Shown here: positions 43,136 through 50,345 of the stretch, piece after piece | How the letters are laid out: every line of letters begins with the position of its first letter | Numbering within the stretch: position 1 is the stretch's first letter | NCBI GenBank assembly: GCA_902362805.1 | Contig: CABIXY010000003.1 | Span: forward strand, 405,140 to 469,139 | Length of the DNA stretch: 64,000 nucleotides | Reading direction: 5' to 3' | Source of the DNA: Eubacteriaceae bacterium | GTDB lineage: Bacteria > Bacillota > Clostridia > Peptostreptococcales > Anaerovoracaceae | The notes under the pieces: generated by a model | What the model was told of the DNA's origin: nothing | The model's database searches: none | The model's input: the letters and a program-made list of their open reading frames with translations, nothing else | Made by a program: the position numbers and the translations under genes

Positions 43136-43711
43136 ATGCAAATACATTTTTTATCAACCCTGCTCTTCGGTGTATCCTCAAATGCGGATAATCTGGTAGT
43201 AGGGATGTCTTACGGTATCAAGAAAATGCCGATCAGGTGGAAGGAAAACTTGATTGTAGCATTGATTACTTTTACGGGAACTGTTTTGTCCATGATTATG
43301 GGCAAGAGTGTGCTGCTATTTTTACCACAGAAATTGGCAGGCATTTTGGGCAGTGTAATCATTATTTTGATCGGAGTAATCGGTCTGGTACAATTCTTCA
43401 TTAAGATCAGGAAGGCCAAAGAAGAAAGTGAGGAGGAGACCGAACTCGCCTTGCAGACGCTCACGCGGACAGAAGCCTTGATCCTCGGCTTAGCGCTGAC
43501 GCTGAATAACATCGGTCTGGGCATCGGCGCCAGCATTACAGGCCTGCCGGTGCTTTCTACAGCCCTATGTTCGTTTCTTTTCAGTCTCGTTTTTCTCTAC
43601 ATAGGGAATCTGATCGGACGCTCAAAAATTGCTGAATTGGTCGGTGAATTCGCAGAACCACTGGCTGCACTTTTGATGATCGGCCTGGGCATATATGAGA
43701 TTTTCATCTGA
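43136..43711 (+). CDS. YtaF/MntP-family membrane protein
   Basis: 191 residues with about six membrane helices arranged as two related halves (FGVSSNADNLVVGMSYGIKK and LGLALTLNNIGLGIGASITG), the pattern of the MntP/YtaF family. MntP exports Mn(II); YtaF is a sporulation-associated relative of unknown function. The Asn-rich repeats ADN and LNN lie where MntP has its acidic ligands, which leans towards YtaF. The frame extends back to 43004, but ATG 43136 behind GGAAAGGG begins the family-like sequence. Confidence 0.75.
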   Translation: MQIHFLSTLLFGVSSNADNLVVGMSYGIKKMPIRWKENLIVALITFTGTVLSMIMGKSVLLFLPQKLAGILGSVIIILIGVIGLVQFFIKIRKAKEESEEETELALQTLTRTEALILGLALTLNNIGLGIGASITGLPVLSTALCSFLFSLVFLYIGNLIGRSKIAELVGEFAEPLAALLMIGLGIYEIFI

Positions 43712-43751
43712 CCTGAGACTTATCATTGAATACATGTAGAAGCCATAAAGT

Positions 43752-43802
43752 ATTGAAAAAGATCCGGTACATAGGTCATCCCTGACCTTGTTTGTACCGG
43801 AT
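43752..43802 (-). terminator. Terminator of the TIGR04076 gene
   Basis: ATCCGGTACA and TGTACCGGAT form a 10-bp stem around AGGTCATCCCTGACCT, itself a hairpin. On the minus strand it is followed by CTTTTTC. Confidence 0.8.
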
Positions 43803-43842
43803 TTGCAGGAATCACTGCTGCTCAATTGTCCAATCATCCGCG

Positions 43843-44103
43843 CTATTCTTCCACTTCCAACTTGAAGATATTGATGACATCGGCATCCGGACAGCAAAAG
43901 CGGAAGTCCCCGTCTTTCCCTGCAGGCAGATTGCCGCCATAGCGCAGGATATCGATATAGGGGAAAGCCACGTGCATGGCCATGGGGCAGAGCTGGCCTC
44001 TTTGAGTGTCAAAGTCGAAAGAATCTCCGACTTTGTGGCCGCGGTGACAGCCGCAGGTTCCCTTCTGATCCACCAGGATAATTTTAATCTTTGGTTTTTT
44101 CAT
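43843..44103 (-). CDS. TIGR04076-family protein
   Basis: 86 residues that fit the TIGR04076 pattern: GCHRGHKVGDSF, CPMAMHVAFPYIDILRYGG, then CCPDADVINIFKLE. The conserved cysteines suggest metal binding; the function is unknown. It is transcribed divergently from the Crp/Fnr regulator with 118 bases between, so the operator at 44161 could influence both. ATG 44103 follows GGAGGC. Confidence 0.8.
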   Translation of the reverse strand: MKKPKIKIILVDQKGTCGCHRGHKVGDSFDFDTQRGQLCPMAMHVAFPYIDILRYGGNLPAGKDGDFRFCCPDADVINIFKLEVEE

Positions 44104-44160
44104 TGTATTGCCTCCATTACTTCTATAGTATACAGCATAGCAGCTAGAAAGAAAATAAGC

Positions 44161-44197
44161 TGTTGCCGTTGCAACACGTTCTGCTAAAGATTATAAT
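44161..44197 (+). promoter_or_regulatory. Crp/Fnr operator and -10 of the regulator gene
   Basis: The palindrome TGTTGC-CGTT-GCAACA occupies 44161-44176 and TATAAT lies at 44192-44197. The operator centre is about 36-41 bp before the start point. Confidence 0.65.
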
Positions 44198-44221
44198 AAT
44201 AGTAGATTGTGAGGTGAGGTC

Positions 44222-44884
44222 ATGAGAGATTACATAGACGAAATAAAAAACCTGCCGCTGTTTACGGGCATCAAGTACGACGATTTGGAACCGATGCTGA
44301 CCTGTCTGGGCAGCTATATGAAAACTTATAAAAAAGGCGAGTTCATTTCTCTGGCAGAAGAGCCGCTGAAGTGTGTCGGGCTTGTCCTTTCGGGCAAGGT
44401 CCACATGATAAAAGAGGATCTTTGGGGAAATAAGACAATCCTCGTATTGATTAAGGAGGGCGGCGTCTTTGGAGAAACTTTCGCCTGCGGCAGCGATATG
44501 GTTTCCACCGTGTCTTTTGCAACAGCGTCAGAGTGCAAAATTCTCTTTATGCCGTTTGACAGGATTTTGCACTCCTGCAATCTGTCCTGTGTATTCCACC
44601 ACCGGCTCATAGAAAACATGGTCAGACTCATCGCCGACAAGAATGTGCAGTTTCTAGAGCGGCTGGAAGTAGCGTCAAAGAAGAATCTGCGGGAAAAAAT
44701 CTTGTCCTTTCTGTCGGCACAGGCAGAACTGCACGAGGGGAGGACATTTGAAATTCAGATGGGACGTCTGGAACTTGCAGATTATCTCTGCGTGGACCGC
44801 AGTGCACTGACCAGGGAGCTATCCAATATGAAAGCCGACGGTCTCATAGACTATGAGAAAAATAAATTCAATATCCTCAGATAA
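44222..44884 (+). CDS. Crp/Fnr-family transcriptional regulator
   Basis: 220 residues. An N-terminal cyclic-nucleotide-binding-fold sensor (about 10-130, with GEFISLAEEPLKCVGLVLSG) and a C-terminal Crp-type winged helix-turn-helix (MGRLELADYLCVDRSALTRELSNMKADGLI). There is no N-terminal four-cysteine cluster of classical Fnr, though several scattered cysteines could serve a redox or haem sensor. It lies upstream of the hydrosulfide channel and asrABC. Three matching operators suggest that it activates itself, asr and the hydantoinase operon. The frame starts at ATG 44222 after GAGGTGAGGT. Confidence 0.87.
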   Translation: MRDYIDEIKNLPLFTGIKYDDLEPMLTCLGSYMKTYKKGEFISLAEEPLKCVGLVLSGKVHMIKEDLWGNKTILVLIKEGGVFGETFACGSDMVSTVSFATASECKILFMPFDRILHSCNLSCVFHHRLIENMVRLIADKNVQFLERLEVASKKNLREKILSFLSAQAELHEGRTFEIQMGRLELADYLCVDRSALTRELSNMKADGLIDYEKNKFNILR

Positions 44885-44926
44885 AAGTGCCCTTATGTTG
44901 CCAGTGCAACATAAGGGCACTTTTTT
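44883..44926 (+). terminator. Terminator of the Crp/Fnr gene with an embedded operator
   Basis: AAAAGTGCCCTTATGTTGC pairs perfectly with GCAACATAAGGGCACTTTT around CAGT, a 19-bp stem followed by more T residues. The stem top is itself the operator TGTTGC-N4-GCAACA. Confidence 0.85.
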
Positions 44927-44938
44927 GTTTGTTAATAT
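44896..44938 (+). promoter_or_regulatory. Crp/Fnr operator and -10 of the asr operon
   Basis: TGTTGC-CAGT-GCAACA (44896-44911) and TAATAT (44933-44938). The operator centre is about 41 bp before the predicted start point near 44945, the class II activation position. Confidence 0.7.
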
Positions 44939-44984
44939 ACAAACAAAGGTACATTCAGTGAAGGGAAATACAGGAGGAAAACGT

Positions 44985-45752
44985 ATGTACAGAGAAGAAA
45001 TCATTGCAATCGGTAATGCTGCAAAAGCGAAGATTGAGTTTCTGAAGAAGAGTCCTTTGGGATACCTGCTGGCATCTGTTTTGGCAGGCATGTTCATCGG
45101 ATTTGGAATCTTACTCATCTTCACCATCGGCGGACTGCTGGGAGGAGCGTCTTACACGAAAATCATCATGGGCGTGTCCTTCGGTATCGCTTTGAGCTTG
45201 GTGGTCATCGCCGGTGCAGAGCTTTTTACGGGCAACAATCTGGTTATGACCATCGGCATGCTTGAAAAACAGGTGAGAATCGGCGAAGCAGTCAAACTAT
45301 GGGTCTTGTGTTGGATTGGGAATTTGGCAGGTTCCGTCGTACTGGCCTTGTTGTTCACCGGAGCAGGCTTTGCAGAGGGGGCCGTGGGAGAGTTTATCGC
45401 AGGCAGTGCCTTGACAAAGATGACCCTGCCGATTCTGCCCCTGTTTCTGCGGGGCGTACTGTGTAATATTTTGGTATGTCTGGCCGTGTGGTGCGGGTTC
45501 CGCTGCAAGAGCGATAGTGGGAAATTGATCATGATTTTCTGGTGCCTCTTTGCATTCATCACCTGCGGTTTTGAGCACAGCATCGCCAACATGACGCTGC
45601 TGACCATATCGCTGTTGTCACCTTGCGGTGCGGCTGTGACTGTAGGCGGATATTTTTACAATTTACTCGTCGTCACTTTGGGGAATATGGCCGGCGCTAT
45701 TATTTTCTTAGGGATTCCTTACTTCATCATGGCGAAGAAAAGAGAGGTGTAA
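44985..45752 (+). CDS. Formate/nitrite transporter-family hydrosulfide channel
   Basis: 255 residues with about six membrane helices of the FNT (FocA/NirC) pentameric channel family, including the loop segments GGLLGGASYTKI and GAELFTGNNLVMT. The FNT member encoded beside asrABC in Clostridioides difficile is the HSC hydrosulfide channel, which exports HS- made by sulfite reduction; the same gene order here supports that role. The frame extends back to 44853 inside the regulator gene, but ATG 44985 follows CAGGAGG. Confidence 0.85.
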   Translation: MYREEIIAIGNAAKAKIEFLKKSPLGYLLASVLAGMFIGFGILLIFTIGGLLGGASYTKIIMGVSFGIALSLVVIAGAELFTGNNLVMTIGMLEKQVRIGEAVKLWVLCWIGNLAGSVVLALLFTGAGFAEGAVGEFIAGSALTKMTLPILPLFLRGVLCNILVCLAVWCGFRCKSDSGKLIMIFWCLFAFITCGFEHSIANMTLLTISLLSPCGAAVTVGGYFYNLLVVTLGNMAGAIIFLGIPYFIMAKKREV

Positions 45753-45754
45753 TC

Positions 45755-46768
45755 ATGGGACTGAAACTATCAAAAGAAGACTTTGATGCTTGTCTGGCGC
45801 AGCTGTCTGCGGACTATGACATCTACGCGCCAGTCAGAATGGCAGGCGGCAATCCTTTTTCTGATACGGACTGTATCAGATACGGCAAAATCGAGAGTAT
45901 CGAAGAAGTGATCTTCGAAGAGAAATCGAATTATTCCTACAAGGAAGTTCTGCTGCCCCTTTCAGAAACCTTGTTCTATTTTACAGAAAATCAGGTCAAA
46001 GAGGCTGATGGAAAGGAAAAGGGCGGCATCATCTTTTTGCGCAGCTGCGATCTGCATGCCGTGAAACGGATGGACGATATTTATTTAGAGAACGGCTTTG
46101 AGGACTATTATTACAAAAGACTCCGTGAAAAGGTGAAATTTGTTCTCATGGGCTGCAAGGAATCTTTCGAAAACTGCTTCTGCGTCTCCATGAATACCAA
46201 TGCATGCAGTGATTATGACCTGGCCGTGGAGCCGGCAGAGGATGGATATCTGTTGGACTGCAAAGCAGACGCGTGGCAGGATATCTTTGCTGCTACGGGA
46301 GAGCCGACCGCCTATGAGCCGTCCTGCGTGAAGGAAAACTCTGTCAAAGTGAGCATTCCTGACAGTCTTACTGCGGAAGTTGCAAAGTCGGAAATGTGGA
46401 GGGAATACGACGGCAGATGCGTGAACTGTGGAAGATGCAACTTTGCCTGTCCAACCTGCACCTGTTTTACTATGCAGGATATCTTCTATACTGATAACGG
46501 CAAAGCGGGAGAGCGGCGCAGAGTCCAGGCTTCCTGTATGGTTGACGGTTTTACCGATGTGGCAGGAGGAGGCTGTTACCGCAGCAAGAACGGCGACCGC
46601 ATGCGCTTTAAAGTCCTGCACAAGGTTCTTGATTATAAACAGCGCTTCGGCTATCACATGTGTGTAGGCTGCGGAAGATGCGACGATATCTGCCCTGAAT
46701 ACATTTCTTTCTCAGGGATTGTGAACAAATTGGCTCAGGCTGTGACGGAGGTGGAAACAGATGAATAA
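45755..46768 (+). CDS. asrA: Anaerobic sulfite reductase subunit A
   Basis: 337 residues. Two 4Fe-4S ferredoxin motifs lie in the C-terminal half, CVNCGRCNFACPTCTC and CVGCGRCDDICPEY, with the linker cysteine in GGGCYRSKNGDRMRFK, as in AsrA. It carries electrons to the siroheme subunit AsrC in the cytoplasm. ATG 45755 lies two bases after the channel stop and behind AGAGAGG; the longer open frame from 45623 lies inside the channel gene. It overlaps asrB by eight bases. Confidence 0.92.
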   Translation: MGLKLSKEDFDACLAQLSADYDIYAPVRMAGGNPFSDTDCIRYGKIESIEEVIFEEKSNYSYKEVLLPLSETLFYFTENQVKEADGKEKGGIIFLRSCDLHAVKRMDDIYLENGFEDYYYKRLREKVKFVLMGCKESFENCFCVSMNTNACSDYDLAVEPAEDGYLLDCKADAWQDIFAATGEPTAYEPSCVKENSVKVSIPDSLTAEVAKSEMWREYDGRCVNCGRCNFACPTCTCFTMQDIFYTDNGKAGERRRVQASCMVDGFTDVAGGGCYRSKNGDRMRFKVLHKVLDYKQRFGYHMCVGCGRCDDICPEYISFSGIVNKLAQAVTEVETDE

Positions 46769-47555
46769 AAACGAATATGTACCTTTTCTCTCTGAAATCA
46801 AAGGGGTCAAAAAGCATACGGAGATTGAATATACTTTTACTATGGATTATGACGGGCCAGTCCGACCGGGGCAGTTTTTCGAAGTTTCGCTGCCCAGATA
46901 TGGGGAGGCACCCATTTCTGTCAGCGGAATCGGCCAGGGCACCATCGACTTTACCATCAGGAAAGTGGGAAAAGTAACAGGGGAAGTCTTTGAACAGTAT
47001 ATCGGTAATAGGCTGTTTCTGAGAGGCCCTTACGGCAACGGCTTTGATGTGTCTGCTTATTGCGGCGGCGAATTGGTCATCGTAGCTGGCGGCACGGGAC
47101 TTTCCCCAGTACGGGGCGTGGTGGAGCATTTTTATGAGAATCCGTCAGAAACGGAGGGACTGACCGTGATTACCGGCTTCAAATCGCCGCAGGATGTTTT
47201 GTTCAAAGAGGATCTGGCAAAATGGCCAGAGAAGATGAAGCTGATTGTCACTGTGGACAAGGCGGAGGGCAGCGAGACCTATCCAGAGGGACTGGTTACT
47301 GCGTACATCCCGGATTTGACAATCCGCGATTTTGACAGCGCAAAAGCAATCGTAGTGGGACCGCCGATGATGATGAAATTCTCTGTTGAGGCTTTGCTGG
47401 AACGGGGCTTTAAAGAAAAAAATATCTGGATTTCTCAGGAACGCAAGATGTGCTGCGGTATTGGCAAATGCGGGCATTGTAAAATAGGAGACAGTTACGT
47501 CTGTCTGGATGGTCCGGTGTTCAACTACACAAAGGGAAAGGAGCTGATTGACTGA
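46761..47555 (+). CDS. asrB: Anaerobic sulfite reductase subunit B
   Basis: 264 residues of the ferredoxin-NADP reductase superfamily: an FAD-binding barrel (RPGQFFEVSLPRYGEAPISVS), an NAD(P)-binding half (VIVAGGTGLSPVRGVVEHF) and a C-terminal 2Fe-2S cysteine cluster (CCGIGKCGHCKIGDSYVC). It feeds electrons from NAD(P)H into the AsrABC complex. The stop shares one base with the asrC start (TGATG). Confidence 0.93.
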   Translation: MNKNEYVPFLSEIKGVKKHTEIEYTFTMDYDGPVRPGQFFEVSLPRYGEAPISVSGIGQGTIDFTIRKVGKVTGEVFEQYIGNRLFLRGPYGNGFDVSAYCGGELVIVAGGTGLSPVRGVVEHFYENPSETEGLTVITGFKSPQDVLFKEDLAKWPEKMKLIVTVDKAEGSETYPEGLVTAYIPDLTIRDFDSAKAIVVGPPMMMKFSVEALLERGFKEKNIWISQERKMCCGIGKCGHCKIGDSYVCLDGPVFNYTKGKELID

Positions 47556-48517
47556 TGGATGTGAATACAAAAGCAATAAAGAAGAACGCATTTCGTGTAA
47601 CAAAGGAACGGGGAATAACGGCTTCGAGAGTCAGGGTGCCTGGCGGTCACATGGATGCTCGTTTACTGGGGATAGTCCAGGGCATCGCAGAAAAGTACGG
47701 CAACGGAACGGTGCATATTACCAGCAGGCAGGGTTTTGAAATCCCCGGCATTCCTTTCGAAAAGATGGCTGCAGTGAATCAGGAACTACAGCCGGTCATA
47801 GAAGGACTTTCTATCAATCAGACTGCGCCGGGCAGTGGCTATCCAGCTTCTGGCACTCGCAACGTGACGGCCTGTGTAGGTAATCGGGTATGTCCATACG
47901 GCTGTTACGATACAACAGCGCTGGCGCAGAGAATTGAAAAGGCGATTTTCCCCAATGACCTGCATTTTAAAATCGCGCTCACAGGCTGTCCCAACGACTG
48001 CGCCAAAGTGCGCATGCACGATTTTGGCATCATGGGCATGACAGAACCGCAGCTTGAGCCTGACCGCTGTGTGAACTGTGGCGCCTGCGTCAAATACTGC
48101 CGGAAAAAGTCTGTGGAAGCCTTGCGGGAAGTCAATTACCGACCGCAGCGCAACACAGAGAAGTGCATCGGCTGCGGTGAATGCGTCATCAACTGCCCGA
48201 CCCGGGCTTGGACCAGAAGTGAGGAAAAGTATTACCGCCTGACGCTGCTGGGCAGAACGGGCAAGAAAAATCCAAGACTAGGCGAGGATTTTATCAAATG
48301 GGTGGATGCGGACAGCATCGTCAAGATCATTCTCAATACTTATAAATATGTAGGGCGTTACATCGACAAAAACGCGCCGGGCGGCAAGGAACACATCGGC
48401 TATATCGTTGATCGTACAGGCTTCGAAGAATTCAAGAAGTGGGTCCTAGACGGCGTGGATCTGCCAGATAAAGCTGAAGTCTATACGCCAATTTACTGGA
48501 ACGGCGTGAAATATTAG
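47555..48517 (+). CDS. asrC: Anaerobic sulfite reductase subunit C (siroheme)
   Basis: 320 residues. The siroheme and 4Fe-4S ligands are in TACVGNRVCPYGCYD and LTGCPNDCAKVR, and two added ferredoxin clusters follow (CVNCGACVKYC and CIGCGECVINCP). It is the catalytic subunit that reduces sulfite to sulfide with six electrons. Last gene of the channel-asrABC operon; a terminator follows directly. Confidence 0.93.
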   Translation: MDVNTKAIKKNAFRVTKERGITASRVRVPGGHMDARLLGIVQGIAEKYGNGTVHITSRQGFEIPGIPFEKMAAVNQELQPVIEGLSINQTAPGSGYPASGTRNVTACVGNRVCPYGCYDTTALAQRIEKAIFPNDLHFKIALTGCPNDCAKVRMHDFGIMGMTEPQLEPDRCVNCGACVKYCRKKSVEALREVNYRPQRNTEKCIGCGECVINCPTRAWTRSEEKYYRLTLLGRTGKKNPRLGEDFIKWVDADSIVKIILNTYKYVGRYIDKNAPGGKEHIGYIVDRTGFEEFKKWVLDGVDLPDKAEVYTPIYWNGVKY

Positions 48518-48524
48518 GTTATCG

Positions 48525-48554
48525 AAAGCGGAGGAAAATTTTTCTCCGCTTTTC
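48525..48554. terminator. Terminator between asrC and the convergent gene
   Basis: AAAGCGGAG and CTCCGCTTT pair around an A/T loop, with A and T runs on the flanks for both directions. Confidence 0.8.
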
Positions 48555-48562
48555 ATGTGGTC

Positions 48563-49348
48563 TTACAGGCAGAATTTATCGATGATCCAGCCTATAGTCT
48601 GGGCATCGATACCTCCATCCTGCGCCTCAAAAGTAAAGATGATGTCGTCCCACGGGACGTATTTATGGCTGAAATATAACCGCAGTTTCCACAGACATTC
48701 CTCCAGATATTTGGAACTGCTGAGCATGCCAAAGTGTTCAAGCCTTCGAAACCTGCGCTGACTTGCCACTGCCACCTTGAAGTCGGGCGCAATGGTCTCA
48801 GTACCAAGGGTGAGATTTTCTTCGTAATGATATTCGACCCCTTTTAAAAACAAAATATCTGCGATGATGACTTCTGACTTTGATCTGACACGTTCACCCT
48901 TGAGTGTCCTGTGAATTAACTTTTCGGGATATTTGGTATTTTTATCGTATTTGGCGCGGCCCCAAGCCCGCGGATCAACCCAATCAGTGAAGTGATAATC
49001 GATTTTTTGTGAAAGCTGATAGGCCTTGGGAACTTTGCCGTTGATGATGTCTGGTTCAACACTTTCATACTCTTCCAGAAGATGGTGCAGCGCAATACAA
49101 TTTTTTTCTATGCGCTTTAGGGCTTCGCTCAGATGCGCCCTGGTCTGCAGAAGCTTCACCTCTTCGCAATCGGCTTTTCCCAGATACAGCTTCTTGCCCT
49201 GGATTAATTTATAATAGTAGGCGGTGCCTTTTATGGTGGATGTAGACAGTTTTCCTTCCGGTAATTGTTGTAATCGGTAGCGATATTGCTTGGCAAGAGC
49301 TTCCTGGCTTTCTAAGTCGGCGAGGATATAGGTGATGCTGTTATACAT
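48563..49348 (-). CDS. Putative PD-(D/E)XK-like nuclease of unknown role
   Basis: 261 residues. The N-terminal 110 residues are helical. The C-terminal half resembles a restriction-endonuclease-like fold: an acidic residue after SKSE, then LFLKGVEYHYEENLTLG, APDFKVAV (possible catalytic Asp) and RRLEHFGML (possible catalytic Glu). The lysine expected two residues later in classical enzymes is not clear, so activity is uncertain. Similar clostridial proteins are annotated as hypothetical. It stands alone, converging on asrC. Confidence 0.5.
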   Translation of the reverse strand: MYNSITYILADLESQEALAKQYRYRLQQLPEGKLSTSTIKGTAYYYKLIQGKKLYLGKADCEEVKLLQTRAHLSEALKRIEKNCIALHHLLEEYESVEPDIINGKVPKAYQLSQKIDYHFTDWVDPRAWGRAKYDKNTKYPEKLIHRTLKGERVRSKSEVIIADILFLKGVEYHYEENLTLGTETIAPDFKVAVASQRRFRRLEHFGMLSSSKYLEECLWKLRLYFSHKYVPWDDIIFTFEAQDGGIDAQTIGWIIDKFCL

Positions 49349-49451
49349 TTTACTTCTCCTTCCTTTATTTACATTATTTTACAGTAAATTGGCGGAGAAA
49401 GCAAGCTTTTTTTGCGTACCACTTTGATTTGACCCATATAGGCGATGCGCA

Positions 49452-49712
49452 GTTACGCATATGCAGGCTTTCGGGCACGGACTGCTTAACAAAATCGGGT
49501 AAATCGAGCAAATCTGCGTAACACACTCTTTGCAAAGAGGGGGCCAGTTACGCATATGCAGGCTTTCGGGCACGGACTGCTTAACAAAATCGGGGAAATC
49601 GAGCAAATCTGCGTAACACACCCTTTGCAAAGAGGGGGTCAGTTACGCATATACAGGCTTCTGGCCGCAGACTGCTTAACAAAATCGGGTAAACCAGCCG
49701 AATCTGCGTAAC
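49452..49712. repeat. Three tandem 71-bp elements with inverted ends
   Basis: Copies at 49452-49522, 49547-49617 and 49642-49712 each begin GTTACGCATATGCAGGCTT (or close) and end AATCTGCGTAAC, so the ends GTTACGCA and TGCGTAAC are inverted repeats. The 24-bp spacers carry the palindrome CTCTTTGCAAAGAG. The period is 95 bp. No gene is present between 49349 and 49840. Confidence 0.85.
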
Positions 49713-49770
49713 CGTCCTCTGGATCCCGGCTCCTGGGGCTGACAGCTCCAAATAAAAATACCAAGTTTTC

Positions 49771-49812
49771 TGTTGCTGGTGCAACAAATGAACGTAGGTC
49801 TTGTGCTATACT
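49771..49812 (+). promoter_or_regulatory. Crp/Fnr operator and promoter of the HD-hydantoinase operon
   Basis: TGTTGC-TGGT-GCAACA (49771-49786) lies upstream of an extended -10, TGC-TATACT (49807-49812). The operator centre is about 41 bp before the predicted start point near 49819. There is no good -35, as expected for class II activation. Confidence 0.7.
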
Positions 49813-49840
49813 GATAACAAAGAAAAAAAGGAGTCTTCAC

Positions 49841-50341
49841 ATGAATCGGTTACATCAGTTATATATGGAAATGATTCGTTATTACCAAGGCGATGCCGCC
49901 CGCATCCAACACTTTGTCAAGGTTCATTCATTTGCTAAGTACATCGGTGAAGCGGAGGGGCTTACAGAAACGGTACAGCTCACCTTGGAAGCAGCGGCGT
50001 TGGTACACGATATCGGTATCAGGGCAGCAGAGAAAAAATACGGATACAGCAACGGCAAACTGCAGGAACAAGAGGGACCCCCTCTGGCTCTGGAGATGCT
50101 GGAAAACCTTGGTTTTGACGTGCCTGTTATCGAGAGGGTCTGCTATCTGGTGGCTCATCACCACACCTATGAACCGGTGGACGGACTGGACTACCGAATT
50201 TTGCTAGAGGCAGACGCTTTGGTGAATCTCTATGAGGAAGCTGTCCATGAAGAAGGCGTCAAGGCCGCCTATGAGCATATTTTCAAGACCGAAACAGCCA
50301 GAAATATCTGCAGAATGATGTTTGAAATAGAAAAGAGGTAG
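49841..50341 (+). CDS. HD-domain hydrolase
   Basis: 166 residues of the HD/HDIG phosphohydrolase superfamily. Metal ligands appear as His near residue 27 (HFVKVHSFAKYIG), the HD pair in AALVHDIGIRAAE, and the later VAHHH and LLEADALVNL segments. Substrate unknown; such small HD proteins act on nucleotides or phosphorylated metabolites. It heads a two-gene operon with a hydantoinase-family protein and has a Crp/Fnr-type operator. ATG 49841 follows AAAAAAAGGAG. Confidence 0.82.
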   Translation: MNRLHQLYMEMIRYYQGDAARIQHFVKVHSFAKYIGEAEGLTETVQLTLEAAALVHDIGIRAAEKKYGYSNGKLQEQEGPPLALEMLENLGFDVPVIERVCYLVAHHHTYEPVDGLDYRILLEADALVNLYEEAVHEEGVKAAYEHIFKTETARNICRMMFEIEKR

Positions 50342-50345
50342 ACAA

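Noticed and set aside
49452..49712. Possible CRISPR array
   Set aside because: Only three units, 71-bp repeats with near-identical 24-bp spacers that are themselves palindromic, and no cas genes nearby. Spacers in CRISPR arrays are unique.
49379..49787. Minus-strand open frames with repeating cysteine-rich peptide
   Set aside because: They arise from the 95-bp tandem repeat; the frame changes between units, no ribosome binding site is present, and the sequence resembles no family.
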